Below are positions 15,473-24,605 of a stretch of 64,000 bases of DNA, one piece after another (position 1 is the stretch's first letter; each line of letters opens with the position of its first letter). Source of the DNA: Enorma massiliensis phI (GTDB lineage Bacteria > Actinomycetota > Coriobacteriia > Coriobacteriales > Coriobacteriaceae); the NCBI RefSeq assembly GCF_000311845.1, contig NZ_HE978574.1, positions 238,737 to 302,736 on the forward strand, in the 5' to 3' direction. The notes beneath the pieces are model-generated. The model was not told the origin of the DNA. It saw only the letters and a list, made by a program, of their open reading frames with translations, and did no database searches. Made by a program: the position numbers and the translations under genes.

Positions 15473-16420
15473 ATGCCCATCCGCATCCCCGATGCGCTGC
15501 CCGCCACCCAGGCGCTCGAGCGCGAGAACATCTTCGTCATGACCGAGTACCGCGCGCTGCACCAGGACATTCGTCCTCTGCGCGTGCTCATCTTGAACCT
15601 CATGCCCACGAAGATCGCCACCGAGACGCAGATTATGCGAAAGCTGTCCAACACCCCGCTGCAGATCGAGGTCGAGCTGCTGCGCACGGTGAGTCACGAG
15701 GCGACGCACGTGTCCGAAGACCATCTGGAGACGTTCTATCGCACGTTCGAAGAGGTCGAGCATGAGCACTTCGATGGCCTGATTATCACGGGCGCGCCCG
15801 TTGAGCAGCTCGATTTCGAGGATGTGGACTACTGGCCCGAGCTTCAGCGCATCATGGACTGGTCGGTGGAGAACGTGCATTCGACGCTGCACATTTGCTG
15901 GGGCGCCCAGGCGGGGCTCTACCATCATTACGGCATCAACAAGCACGAGCTGCCGGCCAAGCTTTCGGGCGTGTACGAGCATTACCTCGTCAAGCGCTCG
16001 TCGCCTCTGGTGCGCGGTTTCGACGACCGCTTCTATGCGGTGCATTCGCGCTATACCGAGGTGCGCGCATCGGATGTGGAGGCGTGCAGCGAGCTTGAGG
16101 TGGTCGCGGCGTCCGAGGTGGCGGGGCTCTATATCGTGAAGAGCGTCGACAGCCGCCAATTCTTCGTGTTTGGTCATCCGGAGTACGATACCGATACCTT
16201 GCGGCTCGAATACGAGCGCGATGTGAAGCGCGGCATCGATCCGCAGGTGCCGGTGAACTATTTCCCCGGCGACGATCCCGCGCGCGAGCCGCTCAACACC
16301 TGGTGCAGCCAGGCGCAGCTGCTTTACACTAACTGGCTCAACTACTACGTGTACCAGACCACGCCGTACGACATCCGCCTGGCCGGCCGCATCGCCCGCG
16401 CCAAGGCAGGACTGGTATAA
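15473..16420 (+). CDS. metA: Homoserine O-acyltransferase, probably acetyl-CoA specific
   Basis: This 315-residue MetA-type enzyme catalyses the first committed step of methionine synthesis. The nucleophile Cys142 is in [11 protein letters not shown], and the catalytic His and Glu are in FGHPEYD near residues 234-240. Residue 111 is Glu ([16 protein letters not shown]). In this family Glu111 goes with acetyl-CoA use and Gly111, as in E. coli, with succinyl-CoA, so O-acetylhomoserine is the likely product despite the family's common name. AAGGAG precedes ATG 15473. It is a single gene with a hairpin leader. Confidence 0.93.
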   Translation: MPIRIPDALPATQALERENIFVMTEYRALHQDIRPLRVLILNLMPTKIATETQIMRKLSNTPLQIEVELLRTVSHEATHVSEDHLETFYRTFEEVEHEHFDGLIITGAPVEQLDFEDVDYWPELQRIMDWSVENVHSTLHICWGAQAGLYHHYGINKHELPAKLSGVYEHYLVKRSSPLVRGFDDRFYAVHSRYTEVRASDVEACSELEVVAASEVAGLYIVKSVDSRQFFVFGHPEYDTDTLRLEYERDVKRGIDPQVPVNYFPGDDPAREPLNTWCSQAQLLYTNWLNYYVYQTTPYDIRLAGRIARAKAGLV

Positions 16421-16450
16421 GGGCGGGGGAGCTCTCCTTCATTTTAAAAG

Positions 16451-16637
16451 GGGCAAGAAACGGATAAAAAGAGGGGGCATTAAAAACACGTTCCTTCCGT
16501 TTCCTGCCCATGTTCCACAACAGGACCGGGGGCGAGCCGCTCGAGAGGGCGCGCCCTGCCTCGTCGATGCGAAAGCGTCGCATAACTCGACGGTGAAGCT
16601 TGAATTTGCCCTTCACCTGCGAGTTACGCGACGCTTT
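16451..16637. repeat. Two inverted repeats in the metA-M16 gap
   Basis: Arms GGGCAAGAAACGGA (16451-16464) and TCCGTTTCCTGCCC (16496-16509) pair with one mismatch. Further on, 27-base arms at 16572-16598 and 16611-16637 (AAAGCGTCGCATAACTCGAC... against its complement, three mismatches) form a 66-base hairpin. The two lie tail-to-tail between the convergent metA and M16 genes, so either could act in transcription termination, but neither has a clear T-run. The remaining ~100 bases up to 16740 hold two copies of CGGGCGCTGGGG-like sequence and nothing else obvious. Confidence 0.7.
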
Positions 16638-16740
16638 TCTGAGGCAGATGGTCAGTTTCTTTGCCTGGGCGCTGGGGGGGTAAAGTACCCGGCGCCTTAT
16701 CCGGGCGCTGGGGAGACGGAGCGCCCGTCGCCTGCCTCCG

Positions 16741-19700
16741 TTACCCGAGCAGGTCCACCACGTTCCACCCAGCGTTGCTTGCCTCGATGATCTCGCGTCC
16801 GCCGAAGACGCAACGCGGGGCCTTTTCGGCAACCTGCGCAACATCCGAGCCCAGCTCGCGCAGGCGCTTGGGCGTGGTGGCGAGCATCTCGGAGCGCAGC
16901 TGCTCGCGGTATCCCGGGGTGCGCTTCGAGAAATACGCCCCGTTCAGGCGCTTGGTAAGCGCATACGGCTTCACGGGCGCGTCGTTGCTCGAGACGGTCG
17001 AGACGATGTAGCCCTCAAAGGTATCGCGGTCCGTATCGAGCTCGCCGAGCCATGCGCCGGCGCCCGCGATGCGGTCAATCGAGGGGTCGATTGCCGGATC
17101 GCGATACGTGTAGAACGCGAGCTGGCGGTCTGCGGCGGCGCGGAACCCGCAGCCATACGCACCGCCCTTTACGCGGATTTCGTTCCAGAGATAGCCGTAA
17201 GAGAGCGCGTTTGCTGCAACGCCCCAGCTGCCGTCCGTCGCAATGCCGAGCGCGCGCGGGTCGGTGGACTGTCCCAGGTAGCATACGTCGCTGGGAATCA
17301 CGAACGCCTCGTGCTTGTCCTCGGGCATGGGCACATAGAGCTCCTTGGCAGGAGCGGTGCGCGGGGCAAGCCCCAGCGTTCCGGCAGCCGCCCAGTAGCG
17401 GGCATAGTCCTCATCGGAGCCAGTGAAGCTCGCGACGGTGCCGGTCGAGGTGAAGATACGCTGCTGCAGCTCGCGCAGCTTGTCGCAGAGCTCACCCGTG
17501 CGCTCATCGAAGTGGTCGAGGAGATCGCGCAGGAAACGGTAGAAGTCCACGCCGCCAAGCTGCTCGGAGATGACTGCTGCGGGCGACACGTACGAGAGCG
17601 CGCGCCCGAGCGCCGCTTGGTGCCCCGCGGTGATGAATGTCTGCTCCACACCTATCTTGAGCTGCGTGAGAACGTCGCGCATGCGATCGGTATCCTCGAA
17701 GATGGTCTCTGCCCAAACCTCGCGGGGAATGCTCGCGAGCGCATCGATCTTCTCGGAGAGCGCTCCCGCCGAGACGAGCAGTACCGGGCGGGCGAGCTTC
17801 CAATTAGGTTGCTGGAAAACCTCCGTGGTAAAGGTAAGGAAGCCGAGGTTGGAGCCTATGAAGCTGTCGAGTTCGGCGGCGGTGTGCTGTACCGTGGGAA
17901 GCTGCTGCATGAGGCGGCAAAGTACCTTCACGTAGGGGAGCTCGGCATAGCTCACGTGGGTAAGGTCGAAGTAGGTGAGTGCGTAGGCCAGCCGGCGCGT
18001 GGGGATGCTATGGCGAAGGCAGGGGATGGGCGCGGCGTCATCGAGCGTGCAGGCGGGATCCGGGCGAGCGTCGCCGATGTCCTCCACGTGGAGGCGCGGG
18101 AGCTTCGCGCGATCCTCGGGCGCGTCCTCGGCTTCCTGCTGGCGGCGAAGTTCTGCCACGTCGTCGAGGATTGCCTGGAGCTCGGCGGTGCTCATGCTCG
18201 CTTTGATGTTGGCGAGCTTTGCCGCTTCGGTGTCGGTGGTGGAGCCGGTGCCGCCATCTGCTGCCTCGGCGCTGTCGGCGGAGTCGATCGGGGCCGCTGC
18301 CTCTCCCGCTTTGGGCGCGTCTGCTGCGCCCTCGCCCGAACCGGCGCCAACCGGCACGAGTTCAACCAGAGCACAGTGATTGCTTTCCAGCACGAGTTCC
18401 CTCAGCAGGTCCTCGAAGAACGGGCCATCGAGGGCTTCGCGAAGCGCTGCGTAGGTGTCGGCGTATTTGAGGGCATCGGTTGCAGCATCGTCATCATAGA
18501 GCCAGGTGGAGAGCGCTTCGCAGGCGAGCACGACACCGTCCGACATGCCGTAGTCGCGCTGCCGCAGCGCGTACTCGTTACTGCTGATCACCGCTTCGAG
18601 CCGGTCGCGCGGTACGCCATGCTCCACAAGGTCACGGCAGGTATCCTCAATCACGTTCCGGAATTCCTGCGCCGCCTGCGGCCGCGCGTTTTGCAAGATG
18701 ATGAGCTCATAGGGCTGCTGGCAGGCGGACGAGGTGTAGCTCGTCACATTTCCGCCCAAGCCCGCGGCGATAATCGCTTTCTTGACCGGGGCCTCGTTGG
18801 AGCCGAGGATCGCATCGAAGAGCACATCGGCTGCAACGGTGCGGAAGGTATCGAGCGCTTGGCCAATGACATAGCCCATGCCCACGAGTGCGTTTTCGGG
18901 AGTGGTTTGCATCTCGACGCGCTTGTAGTCGCACACGGTCGGTTCCTGCATGGCGAGCGGGTTGGGCGCGAGCGCTGCGGGGCTGGCTCCTGCGGCACGC
19001 TCGGCAGCGATGCGGCGGCCAGCGGCGTTTTCCTGCGAGAGGTAGCGCTCGTCAAGAAACGCGAGCTCGCGCCGCACGTCAGCGAAGTCTCCATACAGGG
19101 TGAGATAGCTATTGGCCAAGTTGTAGTGTCGGGCATGCGTGTCGAGGAACTCCTCATAGGTGAGCTCGGGTATCGCCCGCGGGTCGCCGCCGGATTCGAA
19201 CGCATACGCCGTGTCGGGGAAGAGGGCCGCGCCCACGGCGTCGTCCAACACGCTCATGGGGTCGGAGAGCGCGCCCTTCATCTCGTTGAACACCACGCCG
19301 TTGTAGCGGAGCGTACCCTCGGTGAGCGGCTTGCCTTCCGGTACGTCGAGCTCGTAGTGCCACCCCTCTTGCTCGAAGATGGCGCGCTTCGTGTAGATGG
19401 CCGGGTTGAGCACCGCGTCCATATAGACGTCCATGAGGTTGAGCAGGTCCTGCTCGTTGGTGGAGGCAACAGGGTAGACGGTCTTGTCCGGGTAGGTCAT
19501 GGCGTTCAGGAACGTCTGCATGGAGCCTTTGATGAGCTCAACGAACGGCTCCTTGAGCGGGAACTTTTCCGAACCATCGAGGACGGAGTGCTCAAGGATG
19601 TGGAACACGCCCGTGCTGTTGGCGGGCGGCGTTTTGAAGCCGATGGCGAAGGCCTTGTTCTCGTCGTCGCAGGCGAGGTAGAGCAGGCGCGCACCGGATG

Positions 19701-19875
19701 CATGGTGGAAGAGCACGTAGGCGTCGGCATCGAGCTCTTCTATGGTTTCAACATGCGTGACGGTGAAGCCGCAGGTTGTTGTTCCAGGTGCGAGCAGCGC
19801 AGCAGCGGCAGCGCGGGGGTTGGCGGTTTCCGCGGCCTGCGGATTGTTTTCAGAAGGGGCGGTTTTGGGTTCCAT
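16741..19875 (-). CDS. M16C family zinc metallopeptidase (PreP/insulinase-like)
   Basis: This 1044-residue protein carries the inverted zinc motif HILEH at residues 92-96, followed by the family block FPLKEPFVELIKGSMQTF and NAMTYPDKTVYPVAS. The length and four-repeat architecture match presequence-protease-like M16C enzymes, which degrade peptides inside a closed chamber. An Ala/Glu/Asp-rich, low-complexity stretch near residues 520-590 probably forms the linker between the two halves. The ATG at 19875 follows AAGGAG; 21 codons upstream are open but have no site. No signal peptide is visible, so it is likely cytoplasmic, degrading peptides from transport or turnover. Confidence 0.88.
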   Translation of the reverse strand: MEPKTAPSENNPQAAETANPRAAAAALLAPGTTTCGFTVTHVETIEELDADAYVLFHHASGARLLYLACDDENKAFAIGFKTPPANSTGVFHILEHSVLDGSEKFPLKEPFVELIKGSMQTFLNAMTYPDKTVYPVASTNEQDLLNLMDVYMDAVLNPAIYTKRAIFEQEGWHYELDVPEGKPLTEGTLRYNGVVFNEMKGALSDPMSVLDDAVGAALFPDTAYAFESGGDPRAIPELTYEEFLDTHARHYNLANSYLTLYGDFADVRRELAFLDERYLSQENAAGRRIAAERAAGASPAALAPNPLAMQEPTVCDYKRVEMQTTPENALVGMGYVIGQALDTFRTVAADVLFDAILGSNEAPVKKAIIAAGLGGNVTSYTSSACQQPYELIILQNARPQAAQEFRNVIEDTCRDLVEHGVPRDRLEAVISSNEYALRQRDYGMSDGVVLACEALSTWLYDDDAATDALKYADTYAALREALDGPFFEDLLRELVLESNHCALVELVPVGAGSGEGAADAPKAGEAAAPIDSADSAEAADGGTGSTTDTEAAKLANIKASMSTAELQAILDDVAELRRQQEAEDAPEDRAKLPRLHVEDIGDARPDPACTLDDAAPIPCLRHSIPTRRLAYALTYFDLTHVSYAELPYVKVLCRLMQQLPTVQHTAAELDSFIGSNLGFLTFTTEVFQQPNWKLARPVLLVSAGALSEKIDALASIPREVWAETIFEDTDRMRDVLTQLKIGVEQTFITAGHQAALGRALSYVSPAAVISEQLGGVDFYRFLRDLLDHFDERTGELCDKLRELQQRIFTSTGTVASFTGSDEDYARYWAAAGTLGLAPRTAPAKELYVPMPEDKHEAFVIPSDVCYLGQSTDPRALGIATDGSWGVAANALSYGYLWNEIRVKGGAYGCGFRAAADRQLAFYTYRDPAIDPSIDRIAGAGAWLGELDTDRDTFEGYIVSTVSSNDAPVKPYALTKRLNGAYFSKRTPGYREQLRSEMLATTPKRLRELGSDVAQVAEKAPRCVFGGREIIEASNAGWNVVDLLG

Positions 19876-20226
19876 GGTTCTCCTTACGGTGTATAGCCTG
19901 GTAACGCTTATACCCCGATTGCGCGTGGAGCGACCCACTTGCGCATGGATCGACTTCGGTCGCGCCTACAGCGCGAGATGAGTGCCCCGCCCGCCTGCGA
20001 CCATAGCGCTGACGACCCTCGGACTGTCCAATCGTGGTGAGAATGTGATGCCGCCGGGGCTTGGGCAACGGTGCTCCCGCGGCATGCCGGCGTTTTCCAA
20101 GGGCATGCTCCGGTGGGCTAAAGCATGTGATCGAACCTGCTCAACTTTGCATAAACATGCCTTTTAACCTGCTGAATCTTACGTTAAGGTGAAGGATGGA
20201 AAAGGTATTGGAAAGGGGCGCAAAGC
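19876..20226. promoter_or_regulatory. Divergent promoter region between M16 peptidase and EamA genes
   Basis: No gene is seen in these 351 bases. AACCTGCTCAA (20134-20144) and AACCTGCTGAA (20166-20176) are direct repeats 32 bases apart in the AT-richer part just upstream of the EamA gene, as expected for a regulator site. TTGCGCGTGGAGCGACCC and TTGCGCATGGATCGACTT near 19919-19955 are another imperfect repeat. Confidence 0.3.
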
Positions 20227-21222
20227 GTGGCGGCAGAAGCGACGGAGACGGTTGAAGAAAAATCGGTGAACAGATTCGGCGTGGATGCAGCGTCGCGCGC
20301 ATGGCGCCGCATCCGACGCAGCCGATCAAATGCCGAGCGCGACCGCCGCGCAGTTACCGGCGTGCTTGCGACGCTCTTCGGAGGTATCTTCTGGGGCTTT
20401 TCCGGCACATGCGCAAGCTTTCTGTTCGAGAACTATACCGTTGATACGACCTGGCTCATGTGCGCCCGCCAGATTGTGTCGGGCCTGATCTTCTTGATCG
20501 TTATCCTTTCGCGCCGTACGGATCGGGGTAATCTGGTGCGCCTGCTCACCACGAAGCGCGATGTGGCAGTGCTCGTGGTGTTCGCGGCGCTCGGCGTGCT
20601 CCTCAACCAGTACGGCTATCTCATGGCGGTTCGCCTGACCAACGCGGGCACCGCGACGGTGCTGCAATGCCTCCAGCTTGTGATGATCATGGTGTATTCG
20701 TGCTTGAGGTCGCGCCGCGCGCCGCGCCGGAGGGAATTTGCGGGGGTTATTTTGGCGCTGGCGGGCACCTATCTTCTCGCGACCGGAGGCAACCCCTCCA
20801 ACCTGGCGATTCCCCTCGAGGGCCTGACAATCGGCCTTGTTGCGGCGGTGGGCGCTGCATGCATGTCGATCATTCCGGCGCGCATCCTTCCTAAATACGG
20901 AGCCTCGGTGGTCACGGGGTCGGGCATGCTGCTTTCGGGAATCGTGACAACGTGCCTCTTTCATCCGTGGGCGAACATGCCGCAGCTTGACGGCATGGGC
21001 TGGGGCGCGTTTTTCGTGCTTGCCGCCGTGGGCTCGTGTCTTGCGTATTCGCTGTATATGCAGGGCGTGAAAGATATCGGTTCCATGCGTGCGAGCCTGA
21101 TTGGCACGGTGGAGCCTGTTTCAGCTGCGGTGACAAGCGCTGTTGTGCTGGGAACGGTGTTTACCATGCCGGACATTGCCGGCTTTGCCTGCATCATCGT
21201 GATGGTGTTCCTCACGGCGTGA
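20227..21222 (+). CDS. EamA/DMT-superfamily membrane transporter
   Basis: This 331-residue protein has ~40 soluble N-terminal residues, then ten hydrophobic segments as two EamA repeats: GGIFWGFSGTCASFLFENY opens the first and LVAAVGAACMSIIPARIL the second. The GTVEPVSAAVTSAVVLG motif in the second repeat is typical for YdcZ/RhaT-like drug or metabolite exporters. The GTG start at 20227 has AAAGGGG 9 bases upstream. The C-terminus is short (ends in IIVMVFLTA), and the stop codon falls inside the first unit of a 35-36-bp tandem repeat, so the original end may have been replaced. The substrate is unknown. Confidence 0.85.
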   Translation: MAAEATETVEEKSVNRFGVDAASRAWRRIRRSRSNAERDRRAVTGVLATLFGGIFWGFSGTCASFLFENYTVDTTWLMCARQIVSGLIFLIVILSRRTDRGNLVRLLTTKRDVAVLVVFAALGVLLNQYGYLMAVRLTNAGTATVLQCLQLVMIMVYSCLRSRRAPRRREFAGVILALAGTYLLATGGNPSNLAIPLEGLTIGLVAAVGAACMSIIPARILPKYGASVVTGSGMLLSGIVTTCLFHPWANMPQLDGMGWGAFFVLAAVGSCLAYSLYMQGVKDIGSMRASLIGTVEPVSAAVTSAVVLGTVFTMPDIAGFACIIVMVFLTA

Positions 21223-21322
21223 GCTATTGCGCGCCGGGCTCCGTGGGTGCGGCGTGAGCTATCGTGCGCCGGGGCTCCGTGGGTGCGGCGTGAGCTATCG
21301 TGCGCCATGGTTCCGTGAGCGC
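21216..21322. repeat. Three tandem 35-36-bp units starting at the EamA stop codon
   Basis: The units begin at 21216, 21251 and 21287, each with GGCGTGAGCTAT followed by GTGCGCC-like and CCGTG sequence. The TGA of the first unit is the stop codon of the EamA gene. The rest of the gap to 21487 shows no gene. Confidence 0.85.
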
Positions 21323-21487
21323 GGCGTTCCTGCGTGAGGCTGCATGCGTGGCGACTTGCGCACGACGGTGTGCGTCGTGCCCGCATGGCATGCCGGCACG
21401 CGGCTGCATGTTCCAGCTCGGTTTTTGAAGGCTCGGCATGAAAGAATGTGTTTTATGCGCCCCTGCCGGGCTCCGCGCAAGCTCTTA

Positions 21488-21545
21488 CATGCCGATTTAC
21501 GCAATAGGAGCCAATTTTCGCCTTCTTATTGCGTAATTCGGCATG
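21488..21545. repeat. 58-bp palindromic repeat, copy A
   Basis: CATGCCGATTTACGCAATA pairs with the terminal TATTGCGTAATTCGGCATG across an interior containing GAGCCAATTTTCGCC. The hairpin and about 12 bases of flank on each side (CTCTTACATGCC, GGCATGGAAGTTTA) recur at 26707-26764. Here it lies between the EamA gene and the end of the rpiR-type gene. Confidence 0.9.
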
Positions 21546-21613
21546 GAAGTTTATCCAGCGTTGTTCAACATGCGACACCGTGGCGGTGTTGCGGAGGGGC
21601 TGGCAGCGTTCAC

Positions 21614-22474
21614 CTAAGCATCGAGCTTCTTATCTGATGCCATCATTGATTCGTGGAGGCTGATGTGATGCTTCGGGTCCGGCAGCATGGAGTACAGGAA
21701 GTAATACAGCACCTCAACAACAAAGGTAAGAGGGATGCGCGAGAGCTGGAATTCGCGCGTGGTGAGGAGCCGCTCGCGATTCACTGCTGTGAGCACATGA
21801 TCTGACATGTGAACGAGCGGGGATTCGGTTTCGCTCGTGAGCAGCACGATGGGAACTCCGTTCGAGCGGGCTACCTGAGCAATTTGCATGAGCCTTCTCG
21901 ATTTTCCTGAGTTGGAGATGAGTACAAGCAGGTCTTGCTTGGTGAGGGTGAGCGAGAAGGCGGAGGCTTTCTCGTTAATTTCGCTCGTTATGCTTCGAAG
22001 TCCAAGTTGGTTGAACTTGAAGGCAGCGTCCATCGCGACGGGAATGGTGTTGCCTACTGCCACGATCTGGATGATTGATGCTTCACTGAGCAGCCTAAGC
22101 GTGGCGCGCAGCTCGCTATGGTCGAGACGCTGAGCGGTCATCTCGAGCTCAGAAGACTTCGTGCTGAGTATCGTTTGAAGAGAGCCGCCAACGTTATCAA
22201 GGGATATCTCGCTCGGCGCAATGCCGGGACGCTCTTTGGCGATGTCGCGATTGAGCGAGAGTTGAAAAGAGCGATAGCCATTAAAGCCGAGGCGCTTGCT
22301 TAGGCGTGAGACTGTTGCCTCCGATGCTCCGCTTGCCTGTGCGAGCGCCGCCGAAGTCATGTTCGAGGCCTGTCTCGGGTGATCGAGGATGTACTGCACG
22401 ATGCGCTTCTCTGCGTCGAACAACTCGATATCCGAGCAAAGCATGTCTAGCGCGCTGGTAGCCGGTTCCTCCAT
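21614..22474 (-). CDS. RpiR family regulator (HTH plus SIS domain)
   Basis: This 286-residue protein has an N-terminal HTH_6 domain (ALAQASGASEATVSRLSKRLGFNGYRSFQ, residues ~40-70) and a C-terminal sugar-phosphate-binding SIS domain (~120-260: IQIVAVGNTIPVAMDAA, VLISNSGKSRRLMQIA). I start at the ATG at 22474, which has GGGAGG upstream; the open frame upstream has no site. It is divergent from the glucoside PTS gene, so it most likely senses a sugar phosphate produced by that PTS or the downstream enzymes. A perfect 9-bp inverted repeat lies in its promoter region. Confidence 0.88.
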   Translation of the reverse strand: MEEPATSALDMLCSDIELFDAEKRIVQYILDHPRQASNMTSAALAQASGASEATVSRLSKRLGFNGYRSFQLSLNRDIAKERPGIAPSEISLDNVGGSLQTILSTKSSELEMTAQRLDHSELRATLRLLSEASIIQIVAVGNTIPVAMDAAFKFNQLGLRSITSEINEKASAFSLTLTKQDLLVLISNSGKSRRLMQIAQVARSNGVPIVLLTSETESPLVHMSDHVLTAVNRERLLTTREFQLSRIPLTFVVEVLYYFLYSMLPDPKHHISLHESMMASDKKLDA

Positions 22475-22505
22475 GGGCCTCCCATCCTCTCGTTCGACCG
22501 TTTGG

Positions 22506-22535
22506 CAACGGCTTTGATTGTAGTACAAGCCGTTG
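22506..22535. promoter_or_regulatory. Inverted repeat in the rpiR-PTS divergent promoter
   Basis: CAACGGCTT (22506-22514) and AAGCCGTTG (22527-22535) are perfect inverted repeats with a 12-base spacer, 32 bases upstream of the rpiR-type start. This is the natural candidate for RpiR binding. Confidence 0.45.
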
Positions 22536-22667
22536 ACCAGCGACTCCTAGCGCGTTTACCGCTAAGAAAATACCTTTCACAGATTTCGAATACATAAAAG
22601 AAACACGTCATTTACAATCGGGCCATGTTCGTATTAGGAGAGCCGATGGCAGGGAAAAGGAGGAAAC

Positions 22668-24581
22668 ATGGCATCTGATTACAAAGCCATGGCCACGAGC
22701 ATTATCCAGGGCCTTGGTGGCACAGGAAACCTGACCAACGTCACGCATTGCGCCACCCGCCTGCGTGTTGTGGTGAAAGACCCGGCAAAAATCAACCAAG
22801 CGGCTGTAAAGAAAGTTAATGGCGTGCTTGGGCTCGAGGTGGCTGGCAACCAGGTTCAGGTAATTGTTGGACAGGTAATTGAAGACCTGTATCTGGCGGT
22901 TGAGAAGCAGGTTGGAAGCCTTGCAGGAAAGGCAGGGGGGAGGGTAGCCTCACCAGACAAACCTAAGAAGCCTCTCGATTACGTTGCGGGCTTCATGTCC
23001 ATGCTCGCGAGCATCATGAGCCCGGTCATCCCCGGTCTCGTTGCCGCAGGCTTCCTTGCCACGATTCTGACCATCATGTCGGTGTTCTTCGGGATCGATT
23101 CGAGCAACTCCACGTACGCCATCCTGTACAACTTCTCGCAGGCTGTGTTCTACTTCATGCCGGTTTTTGTAGCGTACACTTCGGCTCAGCGCTTCAATAC
23201 CGAGCCTGTGCTCGCGATGCTACTCGCTTGCGCGCTTCTGTACCCCGACTGGGTGACTATGGTGAACACCCTGACGGCGGAGGGCCAGGAGTTTGTCGGC
23301 TACTTCGGCCTGCCGGTTACGCTTACTACCTACAATGGCGCTGTGGTGCAGATCATCCTTTCTGTCTGGGTGATGTCTAAGATCGACATGTTCCTCAAGC
23401 GCGCGATCCCCGAGGTAGTTCGCCACTTCCTCAAGCCGTTCCTGCTACTTTTGATCATGAGCGTGATTACCCTGACCGTGACTGGTCCGCTCGGTGCGCT
23501 CATCACCGACTACTTCACGGCATTTATCAATTGGATCAGCGAAGTTGCGCCCTGGTTTACTGTTGCCGCTATGGTCATCTTCTTCACGACCGTTGGCGTC
23601 GTGCTTCCTGGTTTCCACATGGCGCTCGTGCCCATCGCTACGGCGAATATCGCTACGATCGGCTATGACAACCTGCTGAACATCGCGTTCTTCTGCTGCA
23701 CCATCACGCCTGGCTTTATCGCGCTCGCGGTTGCGCTCAAGACCAAGAGCAATAACCTGCGTCAGATCGCGTTCCCGGCCGCGCTTTCGGCGCTGTTCGG
23801 CGGCATTTCCGAGCCCACGACTTACGGCATTTCCTATAAGATGGTTCGTCCGTATTACGTACATACAATCGTTGCCATCGCAACGGCGTTGCTCGCGGGC
23901 ATCATGCAGCTCAAGTGCTATGCGTTCGGTGGATATTCTCTCACGAACATCCTGCTTTACATGGGGCCCGATCGCGATATGGCAAACTTTACCAACGCGC
24001 TTATTCTTGTGGCGTTCATGGCGGTCGCTTCCTTCGTGCTCACATGGGTTATCGGATTCGATGACTCCATCTACGACGAGGAGGATGAGGACGGTAACCC
24101 CCTGCCTGAGTCTGAGGGAGAGCCGGCGAAGAAGGTTCCAACGGCAAACGAGTCCTTCGTCCTTCCCGCACAGGGCGAGTACATCGCTCAGGCGGATATT
24201 TCGGACAACGTGTTTGCGCAGGGTATTCTTGGTCCTTGCTTTGGAGTGAAGCCGACAGACGGTGATGTCGTTTCTCCGGTTGCTGGTTCGGTTTATGCGG
24301 TCGCTGGCACCAAGCATGCGGTGACTATCGTGACCGATGGCGGCGCCGAGGTGCTTGTTCACATTGGTATCGACTCGGTCAAGCTTGATGGCGCTGGCCT
24401 CGAAACATTTGTTCAGAAGGGCGACCGCGTGACTGCGGGCCAGCGCATCGCGTCTTTCGACAAAGATGTGTTCGAGAAGGCGGGCGTTGATACTACTATC
24501 GTGTGCTCGCTCATCAACGGCAAAGATTATGCGAGCGTTGCCTTCCAACAATGTGATGCGCCCATGATTGCTACGGTGTAG
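22668..24581 (+). CDS. PTS glucoside-family EIIBCA permease
   Basis: The 637-residue fusion has the domain order IIB-IIC-IIA of BglP/ScrA-type permeases. The IIB cysteine is in THCATRLRV (Cys28). IIC spans ~105-460 with the signature ALFGGISEPTTYGISYK. IIA occupies ~500-637, with the active His in LVHIGIDSVKLDG (His565). An acidic linker (DDSIYDEEDEDGNPLPESEG) joins IIC to IIA. AGGAGG precedes ATG 22668. It is the first gene of an operon with an esterase and, beyond a terminator, an aldolase. The sugar is unknown; the esterase suggests an acylated glycoside or sugar. Confidence 0.9.
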   Translation: MASDYKAMATSIIQGLGGTGNLTNVTHCATRLRVVVKDPAKINQAAVKKVNGVLGLEVAGNQVQVIVGQVIEDLYLAVEKQVGSLAGKAGGRVASPDKPKKPLDYVAGFMSMLASIMSPVIPGLVAAGFLATILTIMSVFFGIDSSNSTYAILYNFSQAVFYFMPVFVAYTSAQRFNTEPVLAMLLACALLYPDWVTMVNTLTAEGQEFVGYFGLPVTLTTYNGAVVQIILSVWVMSKIDMFLKRAIPEVVRHFLKPFLLLLIMSVITLTVTGPLGALITDYFTAFINWISEVAPWFTVAAMVIFFTTVGVVLPGFHMALVPIATANIATIGYDNLLNIAFFCCTITPGFIALAVALKTKSNNLRQIAFPAALSALFGGISEPTTYGISYKMVRPYYVHTIVAIATALLAGIMQLKCYAFGGYSLTNILLYMGPDRDMANFTNALILVAFMAVASFVLTWVIGFDDSIYDEEDEDGNPLPESEGEPAKKVPTANESFVLPAQGEYIAQADISDNVFAQGILGPCFGVKPTDGDVVSPVAGSVYAVAGTKHAVTIVTDGGAEVLVHIGIDSVKLDGAGLETFVQKGDRVTAGQRIASFDKDVFEKAGVDTTIVCSLINGKDYASVAFQQCDAPMIATV

Positions 24582-24605
24582 GGCACAGCAACTAAGGAGG
24601 TCCAT

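Noticed and set aside
17311-19896. Very long plus-strand open frame (861 codons) opposite the M16 peptidase gene
   Set aside because: It is the GC-driven shadow of the real gene: no ribosome site, no family motifs, and strongly biased Arg/Glu/Val/His composition.
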